Assembly (NCBI RefSeq): GCF_028993635.1
Contig: NZ_CP118631.1
Location: 4,464,001-4,528,000 of the forward strand
DNA length: 64,000 bases
From: Mucilaginibacter sp. SJ
GTDB taxonomy: Bacteria > Bacteroidota > Bacteroidia > Sphingobacteriales > Sphingobacteriaceae
Direction: 5' to 3'
The notes beneath the pieces were generated by a model. It worked only from the letters and a program-made list of their open reading frames with translations, was not told the DNA's origin and did not search any database. How positions within the stretch are numbered: the stretch's first letter is position 1; each line of letters opens with the position of its first letter. Position numbers and translations under genes: made by a program. This document shows, in pieces, positions 17,216 through 26,215 of the stretch.

Positions 17216-18847
17216 CTAATTTGCATTAATTATTTTATGTTGTGAACGTAAAACTCGCCATTCACCTACTGCAATTTCTGATTCAAACTCTGTAAAAATA
17301 GTTTTTGGGTTTTCATTTACTCTAAAGAATTGTATCAACTCATGAAGGTGTTGGTTATTAACAGATGTACCTTTGTTTATAAATGTTGCCATATCTGTGA
17401 CTGGAATGTCTATTTCATTAGTTATTGGTACTGGCATAGGCTTATGCGTAATCAATAAACCATCGATAGTAAAACCCTCGATATTTAATGTTCCAATATT
17501 GTTTACTTTGCTAAGTATTTCAACGTAATTTTTTATTTGTGTCATACCTTTTTTTAACTCATTCATTTTATAATTGACCTCAGACGCGGTGATTAGCCCT
17601 ATAAAATGTTTATAGTCTATTACGCAAGCACATTTACGGACAGTGTCAATAATAATAAGGTCAGGATGTACCTGCTTGCCTTCATACTTAATCACCTTCT
17701 CCAGATAGGAAGTCCAGTTGCTGAAATCTGTTACTGAAGAATATAATTTATTAAGGTTAAACTTTTCAATGCGATTGATTAACTTATCATATATTTTCTT
17801 TTTTGATCCTTTATTTAGGGCTCCTAAAATCATTCTTGATGGTTCTAGCTGAGAGAATAGGTTGGGCAAAACATAGTATGTGCCCGATGAAGAAAGGACA
17901 AACGGCTGAATGGTGACGCTGGTATGGAAATTATTGGGATTAAAAGTCAAGTCCAATATTATAGCCCTAGTCACATCTGTTGATAGCCCGGTAATAGTTG
18001 ATGCCAACTTTTCAAATTTCGGGGGACTTAGATATAAGGGATTTGAGCCAAAAGAAAGATTTTGCCCTTTTTTTGCGTCAAGGACTGCCTCTATCCAGCG
18101 GATAAAATGAAAATTTAGAAAAAATAACGCATAAAATTGACGAAGTTCTTTTAGGCTATACCCACCAAGTTCGGTCGTTTCCTGTAGCTCAGGGAGTAAT
18201 ACTTCGCTCATTTTTGCATATAGCAAAGGATAAGATTTTGAATGTCTTCCTTTACTCCAGTCAATGTGATTGGCAATAGGAGGTTGCGAAAAATCTATAT
18301 CTTTTATCCATTCTTCAAATTCGTTATCCATTTGCTCATGGGGATAACTTAAATAAACTACTTGCATCCGTTCAGCATACAATAGCTGTTTATCGTAGAT
18401 GCTATAATAATCATAGTCTTTTGGATTGAGAAACGTGATGCTCTTGTTTTTTTCATCAAAAATGGCCGATTTGATTCCTCTAGACCAAGTAACAAATTCC
18501 TGCGCGATCATATGGTAGCCCGTACCCCATCCTAAAAAATCGGCAGCCATTTCCTGTAACTGCCGGGGAGATTCATCAGTAATATCCTGAAGAACCGGTT
18601 GCTTTTGTTTCCGCATCCACCTGATACAATGGCCAATTCCATGGATCATGTTATTTAAGTAAACAGATACATTATGGGCGTCATAGCCATTTGCTATTAG
18701 GTTATCTCTATGCCTTTCGGTATCTCCATAGACTTGCAACAAGTAAGGTATGACGATAGCTTCAGAATATCGAAAGAATGCGTAGTTAACATGAGCTTCA
18801 TCCAATACTTCTAATTCGAACGTTCTTATTTTCTCATAATCCTCCAT
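17216..18847 (-). CDS. Predicted PD-(D/E)XK nuclease of the HsdM/PtuAB operon, otherwise unknown
   Basis: 543 residues, no signal peptide or transmembrane segment. I do not recognise the N-terminal 400 residues, which are largely helical with many aromatic residues. Residues about 415-470 look like a restriction-type nuclease core: HPDLIIID, then VIDYK with 14 residues between the two Asp, then a helix with QIKNYVEIL. This fits PD-X14-DXK plus the QxxxY of RecB-like nucleases. It starts 3 nt after hsdM, so it is the last gene of the operon and may supply the cleavage activity expected from the absent HsdR, but it has no helicase motifs. Confidence 0.6.
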   Translation of the reverse strand: MEDYEKIRTFELEVLDEAHVNYAFFRYSEAIVIPYLLQVYGDTERHRDNLIANGYDAHNVSVYLNNMIHGIGHCIRWMRKQKQPVLQDITDESPRQLQEMAADFLGWGTGYHMIAQEFVTWSRGIKSAIFDEKNKSITFLNPKDYDYYSIYDKQLLYAERMQVVYLSYPHEQMDNEFEEWIKDIDFSQPPIANHIDWSKGRHSKSYPLLYAKMSEVLLPELQETTELGGYSLKELRQFYALFFLNFHFIRWIEAVLDAKKGQNLSFGSNPLYLSPPKFEKLASTITGLSTDVTRAIILDLTFNPNNFHTSVTIQPFVLSSSGTYYVLPNLFSQLEPSRMILGALNKGSKKKIYDKLINRIEKFNLNKLYSSVTDFSNWTSYLEKVIKYEGKQVHPDLIIIDTVRKCACVIDYKHFIGLITASEVNYKMNELKKGMTQIKNYVEILSKVNNIGTLNIEGFTIDGLLITHKPMPVPITNEIDIPVTDMATFINKGTSVNNQHLHELIQFFRVNENPKTIFTEFESEIAVGEWRVLRSQHKIINAN

Positions 18848-18850
18848 GTA

Positions 18851-20287
18851 TTAAGAAATAGAGTCCTTAACATTTTTTAAATTTAATAGTACGCTTTCCA
18901 AGTTGTCTATGATTTCGCTTATCAGTACATCCGGTTCTGGTAAATTGTCTAAATCAATAGATTTAGTATCTCTTAACCAAGAAATGTCAAGATTTACTTT
19001 ATCTCTCGCCAGGATTTCTGCATGAGTAAATCTCCTCCAACGTCCTTCTTGATTATTATTTCCCCAAGTTTCTTTTCTTTTGGTTTGTTTATAACACTCA
19101 ACAAATGGTAGAAGACTTTCAAAGCTCAATGGATTTTTCTTTGGGGTGTGATGAACATTTGTCCTGTAATCGTAGAACCAAATTTCATCCCGATTAGGTT
19201 CTTTAGTCGGTTTTACCTTATCAAAAAACAAAACATTAGCATTTACACCTTGAGCATAAAATATACCCGTTGGTAATCTCAGAATTGTATGCAAATGAAC
19301 TTCTTCTATCAGTTTTCTCCGAATTATCTCGCCAGCGCCACCCTCAAAAAGCACATTATCTGGTAAAACGACTGCTGCTCTACCTTCTTCGCTTAGCATA
19401 CTTATTATATGCTGTAGAAAAGCGAGCTGTTTATTACTAGTTGTGATCCAGAAATCCTCCCTCAGAAAATAGCCCTCTTTTTCTGCCAATTTCACATCAT
19501 TTGTCGGAATATCACTGCTGCTTTTTCCAAAAGGAGGATTTGCTAAAACTATTTTCACCTTCTTTTCAACCTTAGATTTTAAACTGTCAGTAACTTGGAT
19601 ATCAGGAGTCTTTTTTAAATCGCCTACACCATGTAAATAAAGGTTCATCAAACAAAGGCGTGCTGTAGCTTTTTCAATTTCCCAACCATGAAAAGCATCA
19701 AACTTTATAAAGTCATGTTCATCCTGAGTTAGCTCTTGCCTATTCAGAAAGTCTAGAGCTCCTAAAAAAAAGCCCCCTGTACCACAAGATGGGTCTGCAA
19801 TCGTTTCTAAAGGCTGAGGTTGAACACATTCAATTATTGCCTGTATTACAGAACGTGGTGTAAAATATTGTCCTGCACCACTGTTTTCAGCATTCTTTTG
19901 TAATAAAGATTCATAAATCTCACCTTTGATATCATATCCAGTCGAAGTCCAGTTTTCTTCATCAATCAAATTTATAAGCTTATGTAGTTTTGCAGAATCA
20001 TGAATCTTATTTTGTGCACCTGAAAAAATTTTCTTTAGCATTCCGCCTGTTTCAGCCAAAGTCTTTAGAATTTTTTCATATTGATCTAACAATTCTCCTC
20101 CCTTGTAAACTACAAGATTATGCCAATCACAAATGGCTGGTAGACTATATTTGCTTGTATTTTCGTCCGCCATTTTCAAGAAAAGTAAATAGGTCAATTG
20201 TTCTAAGTAATCATTGTATCCCAAACCATCATCTCGCAACGTGTCACAAAACGACCATATTTTTTGAACTAAGTTGTTTGTTGTCAT
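18851..20287 (-). CDS. hsdM: Type I restriction-modification system methyltransferase subunit (HsdM)
   Basis: 478 residues from the ATG at 20,287, which overlaps the stop of the HNH gene by 4 nt (ATGA); a longer ORF to 20,314 is less likely. The helical HsdM N-domain (IWSFCDTLRDDGLGYNDYLEQLTYLLFLKMADE) is followed by the AdoMet motif ADPSCGTGGFFLGA and the N6-adenine catalytic motif NPPFG. Together with HsdS it should methylate adenine at a bipartite DNA site. The length is near normal. The gene is separated from hsdS by the PtuAB-like pair, which is unusual. Confidence 0.93.
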   Translation of the reverse strand: MTTNNLVQKIWSFCDTLRDDGLGYNDYLEQLTYLLFLKMADENTSKYSLPAICDWHNLVVYKGGELLDQYEKILKTLAETGGMLKKIFSGAQNKIHDSAKLHKLINLIDEENWTSTGYDIKGEIYESLLQKNAENSGAGQYFTPRSVIQAIIECVQPQPLETIADPSCGTGGFFLGALDFLNRQELTQDEHDFIKFDAFHGWEIEKATARLCLMNLYLHGVGDLKKTPDIQVTDSLKSKVEKKVKIVLANPPFGKSSSDIPTNDVKLAEKEGYFLREDFWITTSNKQLAFLQHIISMLSEEGRAAVVLPDNVLFEGGAGEIIRRKLIEEVHLHTILRLPTGIFYAQGVNANVLFFDKVKPTKEPNRDEIWFYDYRTNVHHTPKKNPLSFESLLPFVECYKQTKRKETWGNNNQEGRWRRFTHAEILARDKVNLDISWLRDTKSIDLDNLPEPDVLISEIIDNLESVLLNLKNVKDSIS

Positions 20288-21162
20288 AATGTCCGTACTA
20301 AATTTTTTAACCAAGAATATCCATCAAGTTCAGAGTAAACCATCAAACAAGCTTTTGCTGTACTTGTGTATGACTTTCTTTCAGAATCTACTAATTTTAT
20401 TAATTCTTCAAAACACTTCCTCACCATCGCTTTTTTTACTGCCGGTAGTGAATTATCTATGTTTCTTTTTGCATCTTTAATTTGGGACACGCAGTCATCC
20501 CAAACAATTTTCCTTGCTGTATTGAGTTGATCCAAGTCCAAATGATAATAAAATATAGACTGCTTAACTCTATCAATTTCATCATTTTCTGTAGTCGCTG
20601 GAATAGGTATTCCCTTGTCGAAAGTAAGTAATGAAACATCTACGGGGTTTGTTGGATCTAAGAGTATAGGCTCTTCACAGCTTAGATTTTCCTCGTCGTT
20701 AGCCACTCTTCCTAACACTAAGTCAAGCGGGAAATAATCCCCTTTGCCTTTTACATCCTCACAGTCACCAAGGCGATCTCTCCTAAGTTTGTTTGCCAAG
20801 GCACCAGCTAATCTATAATTATCCCAATCATATGCCTTCCACCAATAACCGGTTTCCTTATGAACTAATGACTTACTTTTTGTATTGTTATAATCGATTT
20901 TCTGTTTTGCCTTATTCTTTGGTCGAAAATGATCTACTTCAAAATCACCGTTTCCTATTGGCGCTTCAGAGTACCAACACTTATTGTGAGAAAGAGCTAA
21001 CATATCTGCCTGGAATAGGTTCCAATCTGGATGACCAGTAATATAAGTTTTTCTATCGGCTATGCTTAGGTTAGCCATATTATTCAAATGATTTTGCCTA
21101 ATAGCATCCCACCCAATATCTATTGCTGTCTGCTCTAGGTTACTGTTGTCAATATACCTCAT
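20284..21162 (-). CDS. HNH endonuclease, PtuB/Septu-like
   Basis: 292 residues. The HNH core lies at about residues 60-125: KCWYSEAP, FEVDHFRPKN (Asp77-His78), YWWKAYDWDNYRLAG (Asn115) and ANK (Asn124). The DHFRPK…YDWDN pattern is the hallmark of PtuB and of the retron-associated HNH family. The zinc cysteines often found in this family are mostly replaced (CWYS in place of CxxC; ALAN in place of CxxCN). It overlaps the ATPase gene upstream by 4 nt and hsdM downstream by 4 nt. In Septu the ATPase PtuA holds the nuclease PtuB, which cuts DNA on phage infection; a comparable role here is inferred. Confidence 0.8.
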   Translation of the reverse strand: MRYIDNSNLEQTAIDIGWDAIRQNHLNNMANLSIADRKTYITGHPDWNLFQADMLALSHNKCWYSEAPIGNGDFEVDHFRPKNKAKQKIDYNNTKSKSLVHKETGYWWKAYDWDNYRLAGALANKLRRDRLGDCEDVKGKGDYFPLDLVLGRVANDEENLSCEEPILLDPTNPVDVSLLTFDKGIPIPATTENDEIDRVKQSIFYYHLDLDQLNTARKIVWDDCVSQIKDAKRNIDNSLPAVKKAMVRKCFEELIKLVDSERKSYTSTAKACLMVYSELDGYSWLKNLVRTL

Positions 21163-22728
21163 GCCTTTTTCTCTTCTTTTGAGATTTCATCAAGAACTTC
21201 TCGAGCAATCTTGTCCAATTCCTCTTCTTCCTCCTTGGTATACTTGCGATTAACAAATGCATCACTTTCACTGGTCAATTGTAGGAATTTATTATATCTG
21301 CTATCTGCAGTATCATCATCAAATCCTATCCGATCAAAATATTTTTTCAGACGTTCAAATTCCAAACGATCATCTTCGGCAAGTTCTCCATTACTTATTT
21401 TTGCTTGCAAATATCGTTTCTGGTTTAGAAGGTCCTCTAGTTTCTTGCTAATAAGAGACGGTATCCCAAATAATTCACTTGTTAAAATTTTAGATACGCT
21501 CATCTCTCTCGGACTAATAAATGGATTAAATGCTTCTGTCTTACCTTGATCATTCTTTTTAAATATTTGAACTTGGTTTTTTTTGAGATTTCCAATTACC
21601 AAAGGATCATGTGAGCAAAATATGATTTGAGTACTTGCTTGTCGTTTTACTACTGTATCTAAATAATCCAGATATTTCCATTTCCACATAGGATTTAAAT
21701 GTGTGTCGGGCTCATCCAACAAAACGAGAGATTCTTCGTCCTTTGTGAATTTTAACAATCCTAATACGGTTAAAAGTTGTTTTTCCCCCTCACTTAGCTC
21801 ACTCATTGCCAATTCGCCGCTGACACTTTCTTTTCCAACTGTTATTTTAACATCATGAAGTAAATCTGAAATATGAATACTTTCTAAAGCATTAAATAAC
21901 TCAATCTTATTTCCGTATCGAGTATCAACTAACTTTTTAAAGTCTGCTAAATCTTTAATAAAAAGGTATTTTCTATTTTGTGTTTCTGCCTTTTTATAAC
22001 TGACATTAATTCTTGCCTTTTCTTCTATAGGAGCAAACGAAAATTCATATAAATCATCAAGCAATTTTCTTACTAAGCCATCAGCTCCCCAGAATAAATC
22101 GTCTTTCATTTTTGCTTGTGCCCAAGCCGGTTCCTTAAGCATAAAAAGTGCTGAACCAAAGTCAGTAATTTTTAGCTCTTCCCTTAAAAATTGTAGAGTT
22201 TCATCAGATTGATCAGGAAACAAGTAAAAGGCAATTAATGCGAAGTTTGCATGTATATTTTGTGCCAAAAATATTCTTCGTATAGTGCTAAATTGCTCAC
22301 TTCTTAATTATCTGGTCATAATATAATTTTTGGTGAGGTATATACAAGTCATTTAACCTATCGCTGATTCCCGAATAATAAATAAAAATGTGTCTGGGTA
22401 AATAATGATCGACATTTTTGGTGAATTTTGTTGTCTCAGATTCGTTATTTATTCTAAATAAATACTTCCCCTTTTCGTAGGTTATATCAATGATGTTACC
22501 ACGACACTCATATTTAATTGAATAATCAAAAGCTGGTATTTGCTTTTTGTTGAAGTTATATGTGAGATCTAAATCTCTAAAAATAATAACTAAGGCTTCC
22601 ATGAAGTTTGATTTTCCAGTAGCATTTAAGCCCAACAAAACCGTTTCCATTGCCTTTTCGTCAATATTTATCTTAAAATCATTAAGATTTTTAAATGTAG
22701 TTTTGATATGTACTTTATCGATTCTCAT
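21159..22728 (-). pseudogene. AAA/SMC-like ATPase, PtuA/Septu-like, split by a frameshift
   Basis: Two ORFs (22,297-22,728 and 21,159-22,268) together encode one ATPase of about 520 residues. The first has Walker A (GLNATGKS, residues 33-40). The second has the signature LSEGEKQ, Walker B LVLLDEPDTHLNP and the H-loop FCSHDP. Reading the second frame upstream of its TTG start gives SEQFSTIRRIFLAQNIHANF, which continues YYDQIIKK of the first if one base is skipped at the TGA (22,297-22,299). The frame change is +1. It may be a real inactivating mutation, a sequence error or, less likely, programmed frameshifting. It overlaps hsdS and the HNH gene by 4 nt each. Confidence 0.75.
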
Positions 22729-24227
22729 ACCTTTTTGTTATCATGATTAAGTGAAAGAAATCCTTTCTTATTTTCTAAAATAAGATGTTGGACTTTTTTT
22801 AATTCAGCATAAAACTTTTCAATGTTATCTGAATACATGCTTTGTTCCCAAACTTCTTTGGCAGCTAATGGCAACTTCGAAGATTCTAGCACTTCGATAA
22901 TACCTTTATTTACTTTATTCATTTTTTTCTTTTTTGGCCGCTGTTTTCTACTTTCCTTAAGGTTAGTATAGTATTTTTCCTTTTCAAGGTATATTGCTTC
23001 TATTAATTCTTTTACAGGTTTCTCATTTAGGTATGGAGGAATCAGATTGCCGCTAAAAGCCTTTAGTAAAATACTTTGTTTAAGGAATAAAATATTCTGT
23101 ATGGCAAGTCGAATGTTTTTTATTGTGAAATCATAGATGCTAAGATGTGAATCAATGGTTTCCACAATCTTTAACTGATCTTCAATTGGACAAATCGGGA
23201 TCGGAAGTTCTGATAAAATAGAGATGTTTATTGAAGCAAGATTAGTAGTCTGCTTTCCATTTTCATAAAAATATTTTTTGGCTGCTTTAGTTCGAGAATA
23301 GTAAGATATAAACGTTGGGTCAAAATCGCTTGACGTTACACGAGCTCGAAAAATGTGATTTTGATGAATACAGTTTTTAATTTCTTCACGCCAAACAGTC
23401 CCCCGACCTAGCTTATCCCTATCACCTCCCTCTGTATATAATACGTCTCCATAAAGCAAGCGATATTTTTCTTTGTCTGAAGGAACAACTTTAATAGTTT
23501 TTACATCTGTTAGATCAAGATAACCGTCTTGCACATTTGCGACCCTTAAGTACGGTACTTCTACAGTCTCTTTTCCGGCAAGATTCTTTCCCTTCGTTAC
23601 TCCGCCACTTATAGCACAAATTTCTTTTAACCTAACAAACCCCTTATCTATATTATTAAAAGACCAATGTAGTAATGCGTGTTGATAGATATTCAGTTGA
23701 GCCTGTATTTCGTTTAACCGAAAAAGGCCATTGTCTAATTCACTAAAAAGTTCTTCGATTTTTTCTACAATGTGCGCCTGCTCCTTTAGTGGCGGCAAGG
23801 GTACCCTAAGTTTGCCCAATATTTCAGAATTTACATGGGGGATACCCGTACCCTTCGTGTTTTTCTGAATAAAATCATTTTTTAAAAGCAAATAATAATA
23901 CAAGTAGCTGCTTTCGACAATAAATGGAGTGATTTTCATTATTGTTGAACCAAGAGCACCTTCTTGACCTTTAAATGTCAAACCACTTCTTGCCCCATCC
24001 CAAACCATGGCCAATGACTTCTTATCAATCATTGTTGACTCTTCAGGATAACTAAACTGCCGGATTACGCTTTTCTCAAATCCTTCGATATCTAAATAAG
24101 GAACCGCCCCTTCAATTGCCTGTTTAAACAAGCTTGGCTTTTTCCCTTTGGAAAGTACGACAATATCCCCGAAATTGACCTCCGCCCAACTTTTTGGTAA
24201 TTGATATGTATTCGATTCTTTGTTCAT
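22725..24227 (-). CDS. hsdS: Type I restriction-modification specificity subunit (HsdS)
   Basis: 500 residues in the classical two-half layout. Target-recognition domain 1 covers about 10-145, the first conserved helix about 150-195 (PLPPLKEQAHIVEKIEELFSEL), domain 2 about 200-345, and the second helix about 350-400 (CPIEDQLKIVETIDSHLSIYD). The last about 70 residues are an extra basic and winged-helix-like segment (RKQRPKKKKMNK, then IIEVLESSKLPLAAKEVWEQS), seen in some Bacteroidota HsdS. It sets the methylation site of HsdM. The gene starts 1 nt after AbiEii, and its end overlaps the ATPase start by 4 nt. Confidence 0.93.
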   Translation of the reverse strand: MNKESNTYQLPKSWAEVNFGDIVVLSKGKKPSLFKQAIEGAVPYLDIEGFEKSVIRQFSYPEESTMIDKKSLAMVWDGARSGLTFKGQEGALGSTIMKITPFIVESSYLYYYLLLKNDFIQKNTKGTGIPHVNSEILGKLRVPLPPLKEQAHIVEKIEELFSELDNGLFRLNEIQAQLNIYQHALLHWSFNNIDKGFVRLKEICAISGGVTKGKNLAGKETVEVPYLRVANVQDGYLDLTDVKTIKVVPSDKEKYRLLYGDVLYTEGGDRDKLGRGTVWREEIKNCIHQNHIFRARVTSSDFDPTFISYYSRTKAAKKYFYENGKQTTNLASINISILSELPIPICPIEDQLKIVETIDSHLSIYDFTIKNIRLAIQNILFLKQSILLKAFSGNLIPPYLNEKPVKELIEAIYLEKEKYYTNLKESRKQRPKKKKMNKVNKGIIEVLESSKLPLAAKEVWEQSMYSDNIEKFYAELKKVQHLILENKKGFLSLNHDNKKV

Positions 24228-24228
24228 T

Positions 24229-25011
24229 TTATATTTTTTCCAGTAGTTCTTTTTTTACAAATTCGTAAGCGTAATTAATGTCATAAGATAAACCTGGTTT
24301 TAATAGACCCTCCATATCTGCCAAAAAATCTTTATCTAATATTTTCTTTTCCATGTTTTCAAGAAATTCTTTCTGTGTTACACTGTTATCCTCTTCCTTC
24401 ATATAAAAGTTCCATGCTTCAATAATTACATTCGGGTCAACATTACCCTTAGTTATCGCAAGCCACATATCAAACAGATCCCTTCCTTTTCGTCTCTGAT
24501 AGAGAGCACGCATTTTGGTACCTAATAACTCAGCTAACTGATATGATGATATCAAAACTTCTCCTGTGTACCAATCAGACTCCATAGCATATTTTACATC
24601 CTGTATGCCAAAAATAGTATGGTGCTCACGGCAATTAACTTCAACTTTTAATCTTAACGGAATTCCTCCTTCTGATTCAAAGCGATATATCAATGTGTTA
24701 TTATGTTGTTTTTGTTTACGTATTGGTTTATCACCCAAAAAAGATAATACCTCACGAAGCTTATCCATAATTGGTCCGAATGGCTCAGCAGTGATTTGCA
24801 CTAAATCTATATCTTCAGAATACCTTGCGGCAGGCGACAGATACAATTTGTGTAAAGCCGTTCCGCCTCTAAACGCCAACCTCTCTTTTAAATACTGATT
24901 ACTAAAGATTGACATTAAAGCCCGCTCAATTACCAGATCTTGTTCTACCTGAAAATCCTCCTGCCAAGGAGCTTTTTTACGCCATGCGGTTATATATGCC
25001 TGAGGAATCAT
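24229..25011 (-). CDS. AbiEii-type nucleotidyltransferase toxin
   Basis: 260 residues of the AbiEii/AbiGii toxin family. The nucleotidyltransferase motifs are visible: FRGGTALHKLY with RYSEDIDLV (GGT and DxD), LRLKVEVNC, and LLGTKMRALYQRRKGRDLFD with the conserved Lys and Asp. Members transfer nucleotides, and some modify tRNA ends, to stop growth during phage infection; they form a type IV pair with AbiEi. It overlaps the antitoxin gene by 4 nt and is followed after 1 nt by hsdS. Confidence 0.88.
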   Translation of the reverse strand: MIPQAYITAWRKKAPWQEDFQVEQDLVIERALMSIFSNQYLKERLAFRGGTALHKLYLSPAARYSEDIDLVQITAEPFGPIMDKLREVLSFLGDKPIRKQKQHNNTLIYRFESEGGIPLRLKVEVNCREHHTIFGIQDVKYAMESDWYTGEVLISSYQLAELLGTKMRALYQRRKGRDLFDMWLAITKGNVDPNVIIEAWNFYMKEEDNSVTQKEFLENMEKKILDKDFLADMEGLLKPGLSYDINYAYEFVKKELLEKI

Positions 25012-25814
25012 AAATCAGTTTCTATTTCTATATTCTGAACAACTTTCCAATCATTACCAGTTATCATCTCAGGCTTTTCTTTTTGTGGTCTTAATAATAC
25101 AGGGAAATAATTCACTGTTTTTAAATAATCTTTTATTGGCTCGCTTAAATCTGGCATATTTAAAATCTCTTCAAGCAGAAAGCCTAAACGTTGAACCGCA
25201 GTAATAGGAGAATACCGTTTAACGAGATCAAGCATTTTCTCGGCATCAATGCTTTCACAGAGTTCTTCCAAAACTGTTGCAACTCTATTAAGACCGCCTG
25301 CCTGTTCAAAATAATTCACCAGATCCAATGCGGTTAACTCCGGTGATGATACGTTTATATACCCTGTATCAACCTTTTTTTGAACTATATCGCCTTTGAA
25401 CCATTCCTTCTTTATATAGAAATTTATCTTCAGGTTATCATTATTGATATTCCTTAAACTTGGTTTCATTGTGATTACAGAAAAAGATTGGGGTTGCTGG
25501 TGGGCGGCTCCATAATAAGATGCTGCATTTAACAGACCTATGTAATAATCTTTCCCTAAAAATTTCATCAGTTCTGCAATAAATAAGGATGGAGGAAGAA
25601 TGCCTTTATTACGATATTCTGGCGTAATGACTACATAAAATTCATTTCTTATTAAAGCAATTTCTTTCTTCTTTTTAAGTCGCTGTAGCGCTTTCTTAAT
25701 TGCCTCATCGGACTGTTCAAATTTATTTCGTACTTCCGGCAATGAGAAAGCATACCTTCCATTAGAACGTAGTTCATTAATAAAGTCCTCTAAATAACCA
25801 TATTGTCCAGCCAT
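25008..25814 (-). CDS. AbiEi-type antitoxin and autoregulator
   Basis: 268 residues. The N-terminal winged helix (AFSLPEVRNKFEQSDEAIKKALQRLKKKKEIALIRNEFYVV) is followed by the AbiEi antitoxin domain (YYIGLLNAASYYGAAHQQPQ, then SPELTALDLVNYFEQAGGLNRVATVLEEL). Members oppose AbiEii and repress their own promoter by binding inverted repeats. A 9-bp perfect inverted repeat lies 17-42 bp upstream of the start. It is the first gene of the operon. Confidence 0.88.
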   Translation of the reverse strand: MAGQYGYLEDFINELRSNGRYAFSLPEVRNKFEQSDEAIKKALQRLKKKKEIALIRNEFYVVITPEYRNKGILPPSLFIAELMKFLGKDYYIGLLNAASYYGAAHQQPQSFSVITMKPSLRNINNDNLKINFYIKKEWFKGDIVQKKVDTGYINVSSPELTALDLVNYFEQAGGLNRVATVLEELCESIDAEKMLDLVKRYSPITAVQRLGFLLEEILNMPDLSEPIKDYLKTVNYFPVLLRPQKEKPEMITGNDWKVVQNIEIETDL

Positions 25815-25831
25815 CTAAGTTTTTGTTTGAT

Positions 25832-25856
25832 ATAAGGGATGTTTTTTATCCCTTAT
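25832..25856. promoter_or_regulatory. Inverted repeat, probable AbiEi operator
   Basis: ATAAGGGAT and ATCCCTTAT are perfect 9-bp arms separated by 7 bp. The repeat lies between the predicted -7 box and the AbiEi start codon, a position suited to repression. Confidence 0.65.
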
Positions 25857-25864
25857 TGCAGATG

Positions 25865-25895
25865 TAAACTTATTTAATGTTTTAATTGAAAACAA
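25865..25895 (-). promoter_or_regulatory. Promoter of the element B operon
   Basis: On the minus strand, TTG, 20 nt, then TAAGTTTA, one mismatch from TAnnTTTG. The downstream end is about 50 bp before the AbiEi start. Confidence 0.55.
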
Positions 25896-25936
25896 GTTTT
25901 TGCTAAAAAAATTAGACAAAATCAGTAAAGAAGGGA

Positions 25937-25985
25937 TTTGTGGCACATTTTCCAAACCCAAAAGTGCCATTATTCTGCCACAAAA
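25937..25985. repeat. TTTGTGGCA/TGCCACAAAA motifs, right arm of element B
   Basis: TTTGTGGCA at 25,937-25,945, AGTGCCATT at about 25,963 and TGCCACAAAA at 25,976-25,985. They share their core with the tandem pair at 17,054-17,075. Confidence 0.5.
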
Positions 25986-26104
25986 AATTTGAGCGCTTTT
26001 GAAAGATTTGTGAATGGCTATAAACGAAAATGCCTTTAGATACATCATAAATAGGTATTTAAAGGCATTTTAGGGATGAAAAAAGGTTTAATCTCTAATT
26101 TGAT

Positions 26105-26120
26105 GGATTCGAACCCTCGA
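26105..26120. repeat. tRNA T-arm fragment downstream of tRNA-Ser
   Basis: GGATTCGAACCCTCGA is identical to 26,227-26,242 in tRNA-Ser, but no complete tRNA surrounds it. It is probably a remnant of an earlier integration or recombination at this site. Confidence 0.5.
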
Positions 26121-26180
26121 ACCTCAAAATGAATTTAATTGTAGCTGATTATCAATTAGTTATATGATTTAATAAGACAT

Positions 26181-26211
26181 AAAAAAACCGAACTTTTGGG
26201 TTCGGTTTTAT
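26181..26211 (-). terminator. Terminator of tRNA-Ser
   Basis: Minus-strand hairpin AACCGAAC/GTTCGGTT with a loop of about 6 nt, followed by a run of seven T (26,187-26,181). Confidence 0.8.
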
Positions 26212-26215
26212 TTCG

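Noticed and set aside
17216..18847. Reading the 543-residue protein as a divergent HsdR
   Set aside because: It has no Walker A/B or DEAD/DEAH helicase motifs and is half the usual HsdR length. Only a nuclease-like core is visible.
22290..22305. Programmed +1 frameshift in the PtuA-like gene, as in prfB
   Set aside because: There is no slippery CUU-UGA, no internal Shine-Dalgarno and no downstream structure. Mutation or sequence error is simpler, although the position at a UGA is noted.
25815..26048. 77-codon leftward ORF just upstream of AbiEi
   Set aside because: It covers the predicted promoter, the AbiEi operator and the end motifs of element B, and its sequence shows no protein-like pattern.
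26105..26120. Second tRNA gene downstream of tRNA-Ser
   Set aside because: Only a T-arm-like stretch is present; no acceptor, D or anticodon arm can be folded around it.
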